Shown here one piece after another: positions 42,762 through 51,153 of a stretch of DNA of 64,000 nucleotides. Each line of letters begins with the position of its first letter. The first letter of the stretch is position 1. This stretch comes from Bacteroidales bacterium (GTDB lineage: Bacteria > Bacteroidota > Bacteroidia > Bacteroidales > UBA932). The notes under the pieces were generated by a model. That model worked only from the letters and a program-made list of their open reading frames with translations. It was not told where the DNA came from and did not search any database. Position numbers and translations under genes: made by a program. The stretch is taken from the NCBI GenBank assembly GCA_017439305.1, contig JAFSJK010000033.1, positions 21,129 to 85,128 on the forward strand. Reading direction: 5' to 3'.

Positions 42762-44327
42762 ATGGAGTCTGAAAAACCCGACAAGGACCTGATCGTCGAC
42801 GTATCGTCGAACGAAGTACACATCGCCCTGATGGAGAATCACCGGCTGATCGAGTACAACACGGAGTCCAGCACTGGGAACAAGTTCACGGTGGGCGACG
42901 TTCACCTGGGAAAGGTGAAGAAGATCCTCCCGAACCTCAATGCTGCCTTCGTCGATATCGGAGACAAGAAGGAAGCCTTCATCCATTACCTGGACCTGGG
43001 ACTCTACTTCCCCGCCTTCGACCAGTTCGTGCGGGAATCGAACCAGAACACGGATCTGACGGACCTCTATTCGAGGATCGACATCGGCAAGCCCCTTCCC
43101 AAGGAAGGCAAGATCGAGACCATCCTCAAGCCCGGACAGATGATCGTCGCCCAGATCGTGAAGGAACCGATATCCACGAAGGGTTCACGACTGACTGCGG
43201 AAATTTCGTTGGCAGGACGCAACATTGTCCTTCTCCCGTTCGCCGGCAAGGTGAGCATCTCGCAGAAGATTGCGTCGAAAGAGGAGAAGCGTAGACTTGA
43301 AACGCTTGTCAGGAGCATCCTTCCCAAGAATTACGGAGCTATCATCCGTACGGCGGCCGAAGGCAAGAACGCCGCCACGCTCGTGGGAGAGACCAAGTCC
43401 CTCATCGAGAAATGGGAGAGTTCCTGGAAGAAGATCGCCCGGAACAAGAACGTCCAGCTGCTCTTCACCGAATACAGCAAGACGGCCACCGTCCTCAGGG
43501 ACCTGTTGAACGATTCGTTCTCCAACATCTGGATCAACGACGAGAAGGTCTGCGACGAAGCCCGGAAGTACATCTCCCTCATCTCCCCCGAACAGGAGAA
43601 GATCGTGCACCTGTACGAAGGCAAGCAGCCCATCTATGACCATTTCGAGGTCACCCGTCAGATCAAGAGTTCCTTCGGCAAGGTGGTACCGATGCGGCAG
43701 GGGGCCTATCTTGTGATCGAGACGACGGAAGCGCTGAATGTGATCGACGTGAACAGCGGCATCCGCACCAAGACCGCCGACCAGGAAGAGAATTCCTTCG
43801 AGGTCAACAAGATCGCCGCGGAAGAGATCGCACGGCAGCTCAGGCTCCGGGACATGGGAGGCATTGTCATCGTGGACTTCATCGACATGGAATCCAACGA
43901 CCACAAGAACGCCCTCTTCAAATACATGCAGGAGCTGATGGAAAATGACAGGGCCAAGCACAATGTGCTGCCGCTTACGAAGTTCGGGCTGATGCAGATC
44001 ACCCGGCAGCGGATCCGCCCGGTGACGGAGATCAATACGATGGAACAATGCCCCGTGTGCCATGGCACCGGCAAAATCCACTCCAGCGTCGTCATTGACG
44101 AGGAGATTGAACGGAAGATCGCCTTCTATGTCATCGAGAAAGGATACAAGACCCTGAAACTGAAGACCAGTCCGATCCTGGGTGCCTACCTCAAACGGGG
44201 ATTCTTCAATTCTTTCCTGAGCAAGTGGAAGAAGCACTACAAGGTCAAGTTGGACATCGAGGAGTCCACCGATTTCTCCGTCCTGCAACACGAAATGTTC
44301 AATGAAAAAGGAGAGAAGCTCGATTGA
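42762..44327 (+). CDS. rng: Ribonuclease E/G family endoribonuclease
   Basis: A 521-residue enzyme of RNase G size. An S1-like domain occupies about 35-125 (GDVHLGKVKKILPNLNAAFVDIGDKKEAFI), followed by the RNase H-like/5'-sensor core. The catalytic aspartates are in NVIDVNSGIRTK (about 325) and IVIVDFIDME (about 370); the zinc-link CPVCHGTG (about 430) follows. It processes rRNA and mRNA. It lacks the long RNase E scaffold tail. A terminator overlaps its stop codon. Confidence 0.93.
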   Translation: MESEKPDKDLIVDVSSNEVHIALMENHRLIEYNTESSTGNKFTVGDVHLGKVKKILPNLNAAFVDIGDKKEAFIHYLDLGLYFPAFDQFVRESNQNTDLTDLYSRIDIGKPLPKEGKIETILKPGQMIVAQIVKEPISTKGSRLTAEISLAGRNIVLLPFAGKVSISQKIASKEEKRRLETLVRSILPKNYGAIIRTAAEGKNAATLVGETKSLIEKWESSWKKIARNKNVQLLFTEYSKTATVLRDLLNDSFSNIWINDEKVCDEARKYISLISPEQEKIVHLYEGKQPIYDHFEVTRQIKSSFGKVVPMRQGAYLVIETTEALNVIDVNSGIRTKTADQEENSFEVNKIAAEEIARQLRLRDMGGIVIVDFIDMESNDHKNALFKYMQELMENDRAKHNVLPLTKFGLMQITRQRIRPVTEINTMEQCPVCHGTGKIHSSVVIDEEIERKIAFYVIEKGYKTLKLKTSPILGAYLKRGFFNSFLSKWKKHYKVKLDIEESTDFSVLQHEMFNEKGEKLD

Positions 44328-44342
44328 GCCTCTCTCCTTTTT
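44305..44342. terminator. Terminator overlapping the rng stop codon
   Basis: AAAAAGGAGAGA (44305-44316) pairs with TCTCTCCTTTTT (44331-44342), followed by more T. The left arm lies within the last codons of rng. On the minus strand it is 18 nt beyond the lipoprotein gene stop, so it can serve both. Confidence 0.85.
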
Positions 44343-44359
44343 TTCAGGTCGTTGTTCCG

Positions 44360-46222
44360 CTAGTCGGCGAATTCCAGTTCAGCCTCGGCGCCGAGAGCGG
44401 CGCTGCGGCTGTTGTCCACGTAGTAATCACCATAGTAGCTGTGGGACTGCTTCCTCGGCTGCGAGCCGAAGGGGCGCTGGACGTAGACCAGAACCTCCAG
44501 GTTGTCCGGATTGCAGCCAACGGGGAGGACTCCCGTAAGGGAGAAGTTCTTTTCCTCACCCCCCGTCAAAGTAAACGCATCGCCGTCGATGGCAGTCAGG
44601 GCGAGCCGGGCGATCCTGTCGTGGTGATAGTCCTGATGGGCACCTTCGCCATTGTCCGCCTGATAACCGACGATTCCGTTTTCCAGGACAAGGACCGTCA
44701 GTTTGTAGTTGTCGGTTTCCTTGGCATAGACCACCAGGTCCACGGAAACCGTGCTCTCGGAAATGGAGGACGCGAACTCGAAGGAAGTCACCGTCGGATA
44801 AGTGGCTTCCTGCTCCTGGAAGGCATTCACGACGTACTGTGCCCCCACTTCGATATCCGTTGCATTGTCGATATCCACACGGCCGTCGATAACACCCGTA
44901 GGATAGCCCTCAATCTGGTACAGATCAGCCAGATAATCCGTTTCGGAGAAAGCGAGATCGCTGGACGAAGCATGCAGGTTCACGATTTCAAAACGGTCTC
45001 CGAGAATTTCCTTTGCCCTGTAGAAAGACTTGTTCATATAAGGACACCAGCCGCACCAGGTAGCGGTGAACCGCATGCCCAGGGAACGGTGGACGAACGC
45101 TTCTTCCGTCCAGTCACCGCTCGCGGCCTCCTGTTCCACTTCAACCATATAGCAATTGGTGTCGCTGCAAACACTGATGTAACCCGTACGCTCCTCCATC
45201 TCCTTGTTGCGGGCGGCATGGAAATAATAATCCGCCCCGATGCGACGGTCGCCGACACACTTGACGAAGGTGATCCACTCATCGAAAATGTCGAAATGGG
45301 GTTCTTCGAAGGAACGCACACGGACCACGAAGTCCTGGCCCTTTGCCGTCAACTCGACGGAAGGGGTCATCAGTTCGAACTCAATATCCGTGAACGTAAG
45401 GTCCTTGTCCGCCTCCATCAGTTTCAGGAAATGACCGCGCTGGATGGTTACAGGCTTGGAAATCGTCCTTGCAGCGACCTTTCCGTCTTCCCGCTCGAAC
45501 AGGAGCGTGAAACCACTCGGAAGATCCGCAGGAAGGGTGGCGATATGATAGGCCTTGCCCACCTCGAAGGCACCTCCGTCAGGAGCCGTAAGGGTAACGG
45601 CAACCTCCGGAGTAAGGACAGACTTGACCTGGGGTGCACCATCGCTGCCGATCGAGAAGGCAACCCGTCCCGCCAGGGGTTCTTCTTCACCGCCGCGGAT
45701 CGTCACGGATGTAATGCCTTCCTCAGTGAGGGAGAACTTGATGCCACCACCCAGATGGGAGAAGGTCATGCTTTGGGTACGGCTACGTGCGGCAGACAGG
45801 AAAGCTCCCCGGGCGAAGGATCCCGCAACTCCTTCCTGCTCCGCGGGGACAGTGGCTGTCACGTTCGTCCCGTCAAAAGTGAAGGAAGGGTCATAGGGAT
45901 ACACGCCATAGAGATAGCCGCTGGAAGAGGGTTTGTCTTCCACCTTTCCCTGGAAGGAGACACGCTGCTTGGGCTGGGTCTCCGAAGACGTGAAACGGCC
46001 GCCCGCGGCATTGGCCTTGGAGAAAACGATAATCTCGTCTCCCGGGCTCCAATACACGGCACCACTTTCCTGCCGGACGGTCCGGGTTTCAGCATCATCT
46101 CCGCCGGCGTCGGCGATAATGGTTATAAAATCCTCATCCTGCGGCACTTCGTTAACGGCAGGTTCCGCAGTACATCCGGCCAGGACGGCGAGGGCAAGAA
46201 AATTGATCCAATACTTTTTCAT
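44360..46222 (-). CDS. Lipoprotein joining a fimbrillin-like domain to an Omp28/thioredoxin-fold domain
   Basis: A 620-residue lipoprotein (ALAVLAGCTAEP, Cys17). Residues about 30-270 resemble fimbrillin-like domains (ETRTVRQESGAVYWSPGDEIIVFS, FSHLGGGIKFSLTEEGITSVTIRG, YHIATLPADLPSGFTLLF). After a BACON-like spacer comes a thioredoxin fold with CxxC in MRFTATWCGWCPYMNKSFY (about 393-396), followed by the Omp28-like C-terminal beta domain. Last gene of an operon with another Omp28-type protein. It is preceded by AGGAGG eight bases before the ATG. Function unknown; a surface thiol oxidoreductase is plausible. Confidence 0.7.
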   Translation of the reverse strand: MKKYWINFLALAVLAGCTAEPAVNEVPQDEDFITIIADAGGDDAETRTVRQESGAVYWSPGDEIIVFSKANAAGGRFTSSETQPKQRVSFQGKVEDKPSSSGYLYGVYPYDPSFTFDGTNVTATVPAEQEGVAGSFARGAFLSAARSRTQSMTFSHLGGGIKFSLTEEGITSVTIRGGEEEPLAGRVAFSIGSDGAPQVKSVLTPEVAVTLTAPDGGAFEVGKAYHIATLPADLPSGFTLLFEREDGKVAARTISKPVTIQRGHFLKLMEADKDLTFTDIEFELMTPSVELTAKGQDFVVRVRSFEEPHFDIFDEWITFVKCVGDRRIGADYYFHAARNKEMEERTGYISVCSDTNCYMVEVEQEAASGDWTEEAFVHRSLGMRFTATWCGWCPYMNKSFYRAKEILGDRFEIVNLHASSSDLAFSETDYLADLYQIEGYPTGVIDGRVDIDNATDIEVGAQYVVNAFQEQEATYPTVTSFEFASSISESTVSVDLVVYAKETDNYKLTVLVLENGIVGYQADNGEGAHQDYHHDRIARLALTAIDGDAFTLTGGEEKNFSLTGVLPVGCNPDNLEVLVYVQRPFGSQPRKQSHSYYGDYYVDNSRSAALGAEAELEFAD

Positions 46223-46234
46223 CGTTCCGCCCTC

Positions 46235-46360
46235 CTAGAATTCGATTTCGTCATCATAGGTTTTCTCCAGTCCGCCGGAGACGGGGTCACTCAGGCAGAA
46301 GGCGGCGTCGTACTGAAGGTCCACCATCCGGACCGCAGGGGTCAGATACTCTTTTTTCAT
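46235..46360 (-). CDS. 41-residue small protein between two Omp28-type genes
   Basis: A complete short gene, MKKEYLTPAVRMVDLQYDAA followed by FCLSDPVSGG and LEKTYDDEIEF. Short proteins of the form MKK-x-Y-hydrophobic-P are common in Bacteroidales next to exported lipoprotein genes, but have no known function. It fits exactly between its neighbours (15 nt after the upstream stop, 12 nt before the next ATG), which supports translation. No signal peptide is evident. Confidence 0.65.
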   Translation of the reverse strand: MKKEYLTPAVRMVDLQYDAAFCLSDPVSGGLEKTYDDEIEF

Positions 46361-46375
46361 GACTTTGCTATTTGT

Positions 46376-47377
46376 TTATTCGTTATTCTCTTCAAACTGA
46401 TAATCGACCGAAGTGCCGGCCGTGCACTGGACAACATTGTCCACAATGCCGTTCCGGCTGACCAGGGCAACGACCCGGTATTTTCCGGAAACAGTAGCCG
46501 TGACGGACACCGAACCGGTCTCCTCCTCCTTCAACGGAGAGGAGTCCTGGGTAAACCACTGGCGAAGGACGCTGTTATGGACGTAATCCGGGTAATCCTC
46601 TTTAGAGCCTTTCTGGGCATACACGATACCATCCTCCAGCAGGATGATTTCCAGGGAATAATCGCCTTCCCGGACCGCCGTCATCTCGGCCGTGACCGTC
46701 AGTTCCTCCCCTTCCAGGGCCGTCTCGATCCGGACACCGGCGGCAGGGCCGCGGGCCTCGAGCAGACGGTCAATATGGGAAAGCAGAAGTTCCGAAGAAC
46801 TATTGATGAACAGGCTTTCCGGATCCAGGTCCACCACGGCGGAAGGATAGGCCGTAACACTGAACCGCTTGGCCAGGTTGTCGCAGAGCGGCTTGACCCG
46901 CATCGGGTCCGCCATACAGTGCACGCTTACCGGGATAATCCGGCCGGGACGGGCTTCCATCACTTCGTCGATGGCTACCTGCATGTTGGGACAGTTTGGA
47001 CACCAAGTCCCGGTGAAATCGAGGACCAGGCTGCGGCGGAAATAGTCTTTTCCCACCTCGGCGATCTCAATGGCCGTCACCGTCAGGGACTCCGACTCCA
47101 CGCCGTCAAAATCGGCGATGAAGGTCCACTCCCCTTCTTGCGTCGGGGTGAACACATTCCCTTCCAGGTCCGTTCCGTCTGTGACATTGCGGATAATGGC
47201 ATCGGCCGTCACGTCTTCCGTGCCGGAAAAGACCGTGAAGGTCGCCTGTTCCCCCGCCGTGACATTGAGGGCGGTGAGGTCGGCCGTCAACCGGACCTCG
47301 GGAACCGGGTCGTCCTTCTGGCCGACGCAGGACAGGATCGGCAGGCACAGAAGCAGGATATAGAACCACTTTCTCAT
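46376..47377 (-). CDS. Omp28-family thioredoxin-fold lipoprotein
   Basis: A 333-residue lipoprotein (CLPILSCVGQ, Cys17). An Ig-like domain spans about 25-105 (LTADLTALNVTAGEQATFTVFSG), followed by a thioredoxin fold with CxxC in DFTGTWCPNCPNMQVAI (about 120-127) and a C-terminal beta domain (LEIILLEDGIVYAQKGS). Omp28-related proteins are outer-membrane lipoproteins of Bacteroidota; the CxxC implies thiol chemistry at the cell surface or periplasm. Its start lies 1 nt after the stop of the DUF6029-type barrel gene. Confidence 0.85.
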   Translation of the reverse strand: MRKWFYILLLCLPILSCVGQKDDPVPEVRLTADLTALNVTAGEQATFTVFSGTEDVTADAIIRNVTDGTDLEGNVFTPTQEGEWTFIADFDGVESESLTVTAIEIAEVGKDYFRRSLVLDFTGTWCPNCPNMQVAIDEVMEARPGRIIPVSVHCMADPMRVKPLCDNLAKRFSVTAYPSAVVDLDPESLFINSSSELLLSHIDRLLEARGPAAGVRIETALEGEELTVTAEMTAVREGDYSLEIILLEDGIVYAQKGSKEDYPDYVHNSVLRQWFTQDSSPLKEEETGSVSVTATVSGKYRVVALVSRNGIVDNVVQCTAGTSVDYQFEENNE

Positions 47378-47378
47378 A

Positions 47379-48998
47379 CTAGAACGACCATTGGAGGCGC
47401 AGGCTCACGCCCTTGAACGCCGGCTGCCAGCGGCAAACACCGCCGGAGCATACCATTCCCTCCCGGGTGCGCCCGGCATTGAGGGAGATGTTCAGGGCAT
47501 TCCAGGAATAGCTGGCGCCGAAGTTATAGTAATGGACCTTGGAGCTTCCATGGTTGTACATGTCGCTGGCGGAAATGCTCCAATGCGGGGCGAAGGACAG
47601 TTCCACCAGCCCGGCCATCCAGTCGCGGGTAAGCTCCTGGGAATACAGGTACTGAAGTTCCGTCCGGAGGGAAACGGTCTTGGAGAAACGGTAGAGGGCA
47701 TCCAGGACGAAGACGTTCTGCGCATCGGTGCGCTTGCCGTTCCCGTGGGTCGGGGAGTTCTCCTGGATGGAAACGAACAGGATGGTCCGGAATTTCCGGC
47801 TCCAGGAACGTTCCAGGTCGATGTTGATATCCCGGTAGGCCAGGTAGTGCACGTCCCTGTCAGGAAGGGCGAACGGAAGGGCTTCGATCCAGGAACCGCC
47901 CACGTGGAGCTTCATCCCGTATTTGCCGCCAAGGGCCGTGCCGCGGCGGAAGGTGTAATACAGGTCTCCCTGGAAACCGGCCTCGCCATCAGCGTACGTC
48001 ACGTAGGGATTGAGCCCGGCCAGCATATAGGTCTGCTGCATGCACAGCGAGGGGAGGTAGTTCAGGGTATTGGCCGGAGAAGGACTCTGTGCCGTGAGGA
48101 AGATTCTGTCGGTCATATTCTCCAGGCGGCGGAAGGTCAGCGTACCGGAGAAGGAACCGGCCGCATAGTTCACCTCCACCAGCTGGGCGTTCCCACCCTT
48201 CAGTTGATAGACCTCCTTCGAGCGCTTCAGATGCTCGGTATAGAAATCAGGGGCCTTGCCCACATATTCTCCCTTGATGGAGAATCCCCCGTAGGAATAC
48301 TGCAGGCGGCCGGACCAGGAAAGGACCTGCTTCGGAACCTCGAAACCGGCTGTCCCGGCCAGGAAAGCGATGTTATCCTCGGTCTGCCGGGCAAACTTGT
48401 CCACCAGGCTGCCTTCCAGCACGATGGAATGATCGGAATCCTCCTTGCCGAAAAGAGGCAGGAGATCCAGGGAAAGGTCGCCGCCCGCCAGGGCAGTCCT
48501 TGTCGTGGGCCACAGGCCGTATTTGGGCATGCCGCCCAGGATCTTGGCCGTCAGGCCCCGGTTCCGTGTATGGAAGGTGATGCGGCCGCCCGTCAAGGCG
48601 TTGTTGAGGCCCAGTTCACGGTCCTCCCAGGTACGGAGGATCAGGCCGCTGCCGAGCTGTTCAAAGAAAGATCCGGCCCGTACTTCCAAGAGTTCGGTAT
48701 TCAGGGAAGCATACAGGCCGGTAAGTCCGGCCCCCTTCAGTTCCGACGGGTACCCGGCCAGGGGCTCGGGATAGTATTCAGCCTGGAGCCCTGCGGAGAA
48801 GATGCCGTGCAGGTAGTCCAGCTTGAGATAGTTGTTGGAACCCCAGGGATGGGCAGGAGTTCCGATGATCTCGTCATCCAGATAATAGATGGAGTTCGAT
48901 TCCAGGCTGCCGGTGAGCTGTCCCCGGTCCTGGGCTGAGAGCACGCCGGGAAGGGCCAGAGCCCCCGCCAGCAAAAAGATTCCTACCGGGCGAAGCAT
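47379..48998 (-). CDS. DUF6029-type outer-membrane beta-barrel protein
   Basis: A 539-residue protein with a signal peptide (IFLLAGALALPGVLSAQ). GQLTGSLESNSIYYLDD opens the mature chain, and FFEQLGSGLILRTWEDRELGLNNALTGGRI is typical of the family. Alternating beta-strand segments continue to a terminal phenylalanine (SLRLQWSF), as in outer-membrane barrels. Function unknown. It overlaps the upstream TlpA-like gene by 16 nt and is followed by Omp28-type genes, so it may be a channel or anchor for those surface proteins. Confidence 0.8.
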   Translation of the reverse strand: MLRPVGIFLLAGALALPGVLSAQDRGQLTGSLESNSIYYLDDEIIGTPAHPWGSNNYLKLDYLHGIFSAGLQAEYYPEPLAGYPSELKGAGLTGLYASLNTELLEVRAGSFFEQLGSGLILRTWEDRELGLNNALTGGRITFHTRNRGLTAKILGGMPKYGLWPTTRTALAGGDLSLDLLPLFGKEDSDHSIVLEGSLVDKFARQTEDNIAFLAGTAGFEVPKQVLSWSGRLQYSYGGFSIKGEYVGKAPDFYTEHLKRSKEVYQLKGGNAQLVEVNYAAGSFSGTLTFRRLENMTDRIFLTAQSPSPANTLNYLPSLCMQQTYMLAGLNPYVTYADGEAGFQGDLYYTFRRGTALGGKYGMKLHVGGSWIEALPFALPDRDVHYLAYRDINIDLERSWSRKFRTILFVSIQENSPTHGNGKRTDAQNVFVLDALYRFSKTVSLRTELQYLYSQELTRDWMAGLVELSFAPHWSISASDMYNHGSSKVHYYNFGASYSWNALNISLNAGRTREGMVCSGGVCRWQPAFKGVSLRLQWSF

Positions 48999-49474
48999 TT
49001 CTTGACCTGTTTCAGCAGTTCCTGCTCGTCACCAGGGCGGTATCCGATATGGGTATAGAAGAGGTTGCCCTCCTTGTCATAGACGAAGACCTGGGGGACG
49101 GAGCTCACGTTGAGCGCCCGGCGAAGGTCCGCATTGACATCGAACAGGGCGGTAATCCCGTCCCAATCGCGTCCCTGCGCCATCGCGACAGCTCGTTTCT
49201 GGGAACGGCTGTCATCCATCGAGACGGCATAGATGCGAAGCGGGAAGGAGGCATCCCAGTCGGGAAGCTCTTCAGCAAGGGTATCAAGTTCCTTGAGGCA
49301 CGGCTTGCAGGTGGTCATCCAGATACTGACTACGAAAGGAGTCTTATGGTCGACAAGGGAAGAGGTCGTAACAGCCTTGCCGGAAGCGTCCTGCAACTGG
49401 ACGGCAGGGATCTGCTGTCCTGACGCAACAAAGACGGTGGCGAAAAGAAGAAGAATGACTACTAACTTTTTCAT
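48983..49474 (-). CDS. TlpA-like periplasmic thioredoxin
   Basis: A 163-residue exported protein: signal peptide KKLVVILLLFATVFVASGQ, then a TlpA/ResA thioredoxin fold with CxxC in SIWMTTCKPCLKELDTL (about 56-59) and the cis-proline segment NVSSVPQVFVYDKEGN. It probably reduces disulfides of exported partners, for which the Omp28-type proteins encoded next are candidates. First gene of the operon; its promoter places the transcript start almost at the ATG. Confidence 0.88.
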   Translation of the reverse strand: MKKLVVILLLFATVFVASGQQIPAVQLQDASGKAVTTSSLVDHKTPFVVSIWMTTCKPCLKELDTLAEELPDWDASFPLRIYAVSMDDSRSQKRAVAMAQGRDWDGITALFDVNADLRRALNVSSVPQVFVYDKEGNLFYTHIGYRPGDEQELLKQVKKCFAR

Positions 49475-49479
49475 ATTGA

Positions 49480-49510
49480 CAAATATAGCTAGTTTTCAAA
49501 AGATCAGCAA
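49480..49510 (-). promoter_or_regulatory. Promoter of the exported thioredoxin operon, near-leaderless
   Basis: TTG (complement of 49508-49510), a 20-nt spacer and TATATTTG (complement of 49480-49487). Five bases separate the -7 element from the ATG at 49474. Confidence 0.75.
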
Positions 49511-49511
49511 A

Positions 49512-51104
49512 TTATTTGCGCCGAATCAGGGCCGCTCCGAGGAGCAGGACGAAGACGAACACGGCAACCCGGCCGACAATGTCCCCGGCCCGGACGAAGA
49601 AGGTTTCCCGGTCACTGAGATTCACCGTACCCGTCAGGACGGCAGGCTCCCACCAGGCGGTCCGGTCCAGGATCCGTCCCTTCTGGTCGATGATGGCGGA
49701 TATGCCCGTATTGGCGCAACGGGCGATGTCCCGCCGGGTCTCGATGGCCCGGAGACGGGCATAGTTCAAGTGCTGGCGGTATCCGGGCGTATCCCCCCAC
49801 CAGGCGTCATTCGTAATGACGGTGAGGAGTTCCGCACCCTCTCTGACATAGGCTGCACAATGCTCCCCATACACGGATTCATAGCAGACTGCACAACCCA
49901 CGGGAACCCTCCCCTGGAACAGGAGATTGGTTACCCCTTCCTGCCCGACACAGCGTCCGGCAACCCCGCCGAGAAGATTGTCGTCGATAGGACCCAGCAC
50001 CTTCGGGTAAGGAAGCATTTCCACGCCGGGAACCAGCTTGGATTTCTGATATAGGCCGTACCGCCCGGTAGAGTCCATGATCAGCGCGGAATTGTGCGTC
50101 TCATACCACGTTCCGTCCCCCAAACGGCGGGCATTGGCAGACGGACGGTCCGGCTGTTCATACCGGGTCCAGGATGAGGCTCCGAACAGGATCTCCGCAT
50201 CCGGGTGCTCCTGCAGGAAGGACTGGAAACGGCGGAATGTCTTGCTGGACGGGACATCGTTGCACAGGATATCCGAAGTAAAAGTTTCCGGGGCCAGCAG
50301 CATGACCGGTCCTTCCATCCCTTTCAGCCCTTTCCCGAACTGGTCCAGGAGGACGACGTTCTGCTGGTCCTGTGTCATCCCGCCGAACTTGTTGTACGGG
50401 TCGAAATCAGGTTGGGCGATCACCACCTGGAGGGGCCGGGAAGTCTCCTCATACCGGTTCCAAAGGACGGCAGACCAGACCATCGGCCCGAACAGGACCA
50501 GTGCCAATCCGACGAGAGCGGCGGCACGGGCCTTGGAATTCCAGCGGGTGGAGAACCGCCCGTCGGAAAGGGAAACCATCAGGCCGAAAATGCCCAGCGA
50601 GCAGGCCCATACCCACAAGGAACCGCCCAGCGTTCCGGTAAACTCATACCACTGAACCAGGGCGGAAGTGCCGGCAAAGGCGTTTCCGAGCACCAGCCAG
50701 GGCCAGGAGATCTGGGCCACGGTGAGGTAATACTTCTCCCAGGCGAGCCAGGCGGCCGCCAGGAAAAGATAGGGCACCGCGCCTTTCGTACGGCGCTTCA
50801 CCCAACGGAACAAGCCGAACACCATCGACATCTGGAGCGCATTGGCCACGGCGGCGAAGATTCCGCCGCCCACCGTGGCATTGCACACCCAGAATGTCGT
50901 GACGGCATTCCAGGCCAGGAAGGTTCCGTAATGCCACCACCAGAAATGTTTCATCCCGGACTGCGAAGCCACCCGCTCCATGCACAGCAGCGGGACGAAT
51001 CCCGCCAGCGCAAGCCAGCCTGTCCCCTCCACCAGGAAAGGAAGGCTCATCAGCAGCACGAACGCAGCCGCGAGGAAAAGCATCACCAAGGACCGGTTTT
51101 TCAT
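49512..51104 (-). CDS. lnt: Apolipoprotein N-acyltransferase
   Basis: A 530-residue inner-membrane enzyme that adds the third acyl chain to lipoproteins. Six or seven N-terminal helices are followed by a periplasmic nitrilase domain with the Glu-Lys-Cys triad: LLAPETFTSD, YQKSKLVPGVEMLPYP and GCAVCYESVYGE. A final helix (IVGRVAVFVFVLLLGAALI) ends the protein. The chosen ATG at 51104 starts the first helix; the promoter sits directly upstream and excludes the longer frame. Confidence 0.93.
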   Translation of the reverse strand: MKNRSLVMLFLAAAFVLLMSLPFLVEGTGWLALAGFVPLLCMERVASQSGMKHFWWWHYGTFLAWNAVTTFWVCNATVGGGIFAAVANALQMSMVFGLFRWVKRRTKGAVPYLFLAAAWLAWEKYYLTVAQISWPWLVLGNAFAGTSALVQWYEFTGTLGGSLWVWACSLGIFGLMVSLSDGRFSTRWNSKARAAALVGLALVLFGPMVWSAVLWNRYEETSRPLQVVIAQPDFDPYNKFGGMTQDQQNVVLLDQFGKGLKGMEGPVMLLAPETFTSDILCNDVPSSKTFRRFQSFLQEHPDAEILFGASSWTRYEQPDRPSANARRLGDGTWYETHNSALIMDSTGRYGLYQKSKLVPGVEMLPYPKVLGPIDDNLLGGVAGRCVGQEGVTNLLFQGRVPVGCAVCYESVYGEHCAAYVREGAELLTVITNDAWWGDTPGYRQHLNYARLRAIETRRDIARCANTGISAIIDQKGRILDRTAWWEPAVLTGTVNLSDRETFFVRAGDIVGRVAVFVFVLLLGAALIRRK

Positions 51105-51110
51105 AACTAA

Positions 51111-51141
51111 CAAAGATAAAGCCTTTCCTTGGGATTTCCAA
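51111..51141 (-). promoter_or_regulatory. Promoter of lnt, near-leaderless
   Basis: TTG (complement of 51139-51141), a 20-nt spacer and TATCTTTG (complement of 51111-51118). Six bases separate it from the ATG at 51104. Confidence 0.75.
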
Positions 51142-51153
51142 GCGGAGACCCGC

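Noticed and set aside
44244-44342. Shine-Dalgarno-like GGAGAG at the rng stop
   Set aside because: It is the left arm of the terminator hairpin and no rightward gene follows.
44324-47416. A 1,030-codon plus-strand frame after rng
   Set aside because: It starts inside the end of rng and lies opposite three real exported-protein genes and the 41-residue peptide; no motif supports it.
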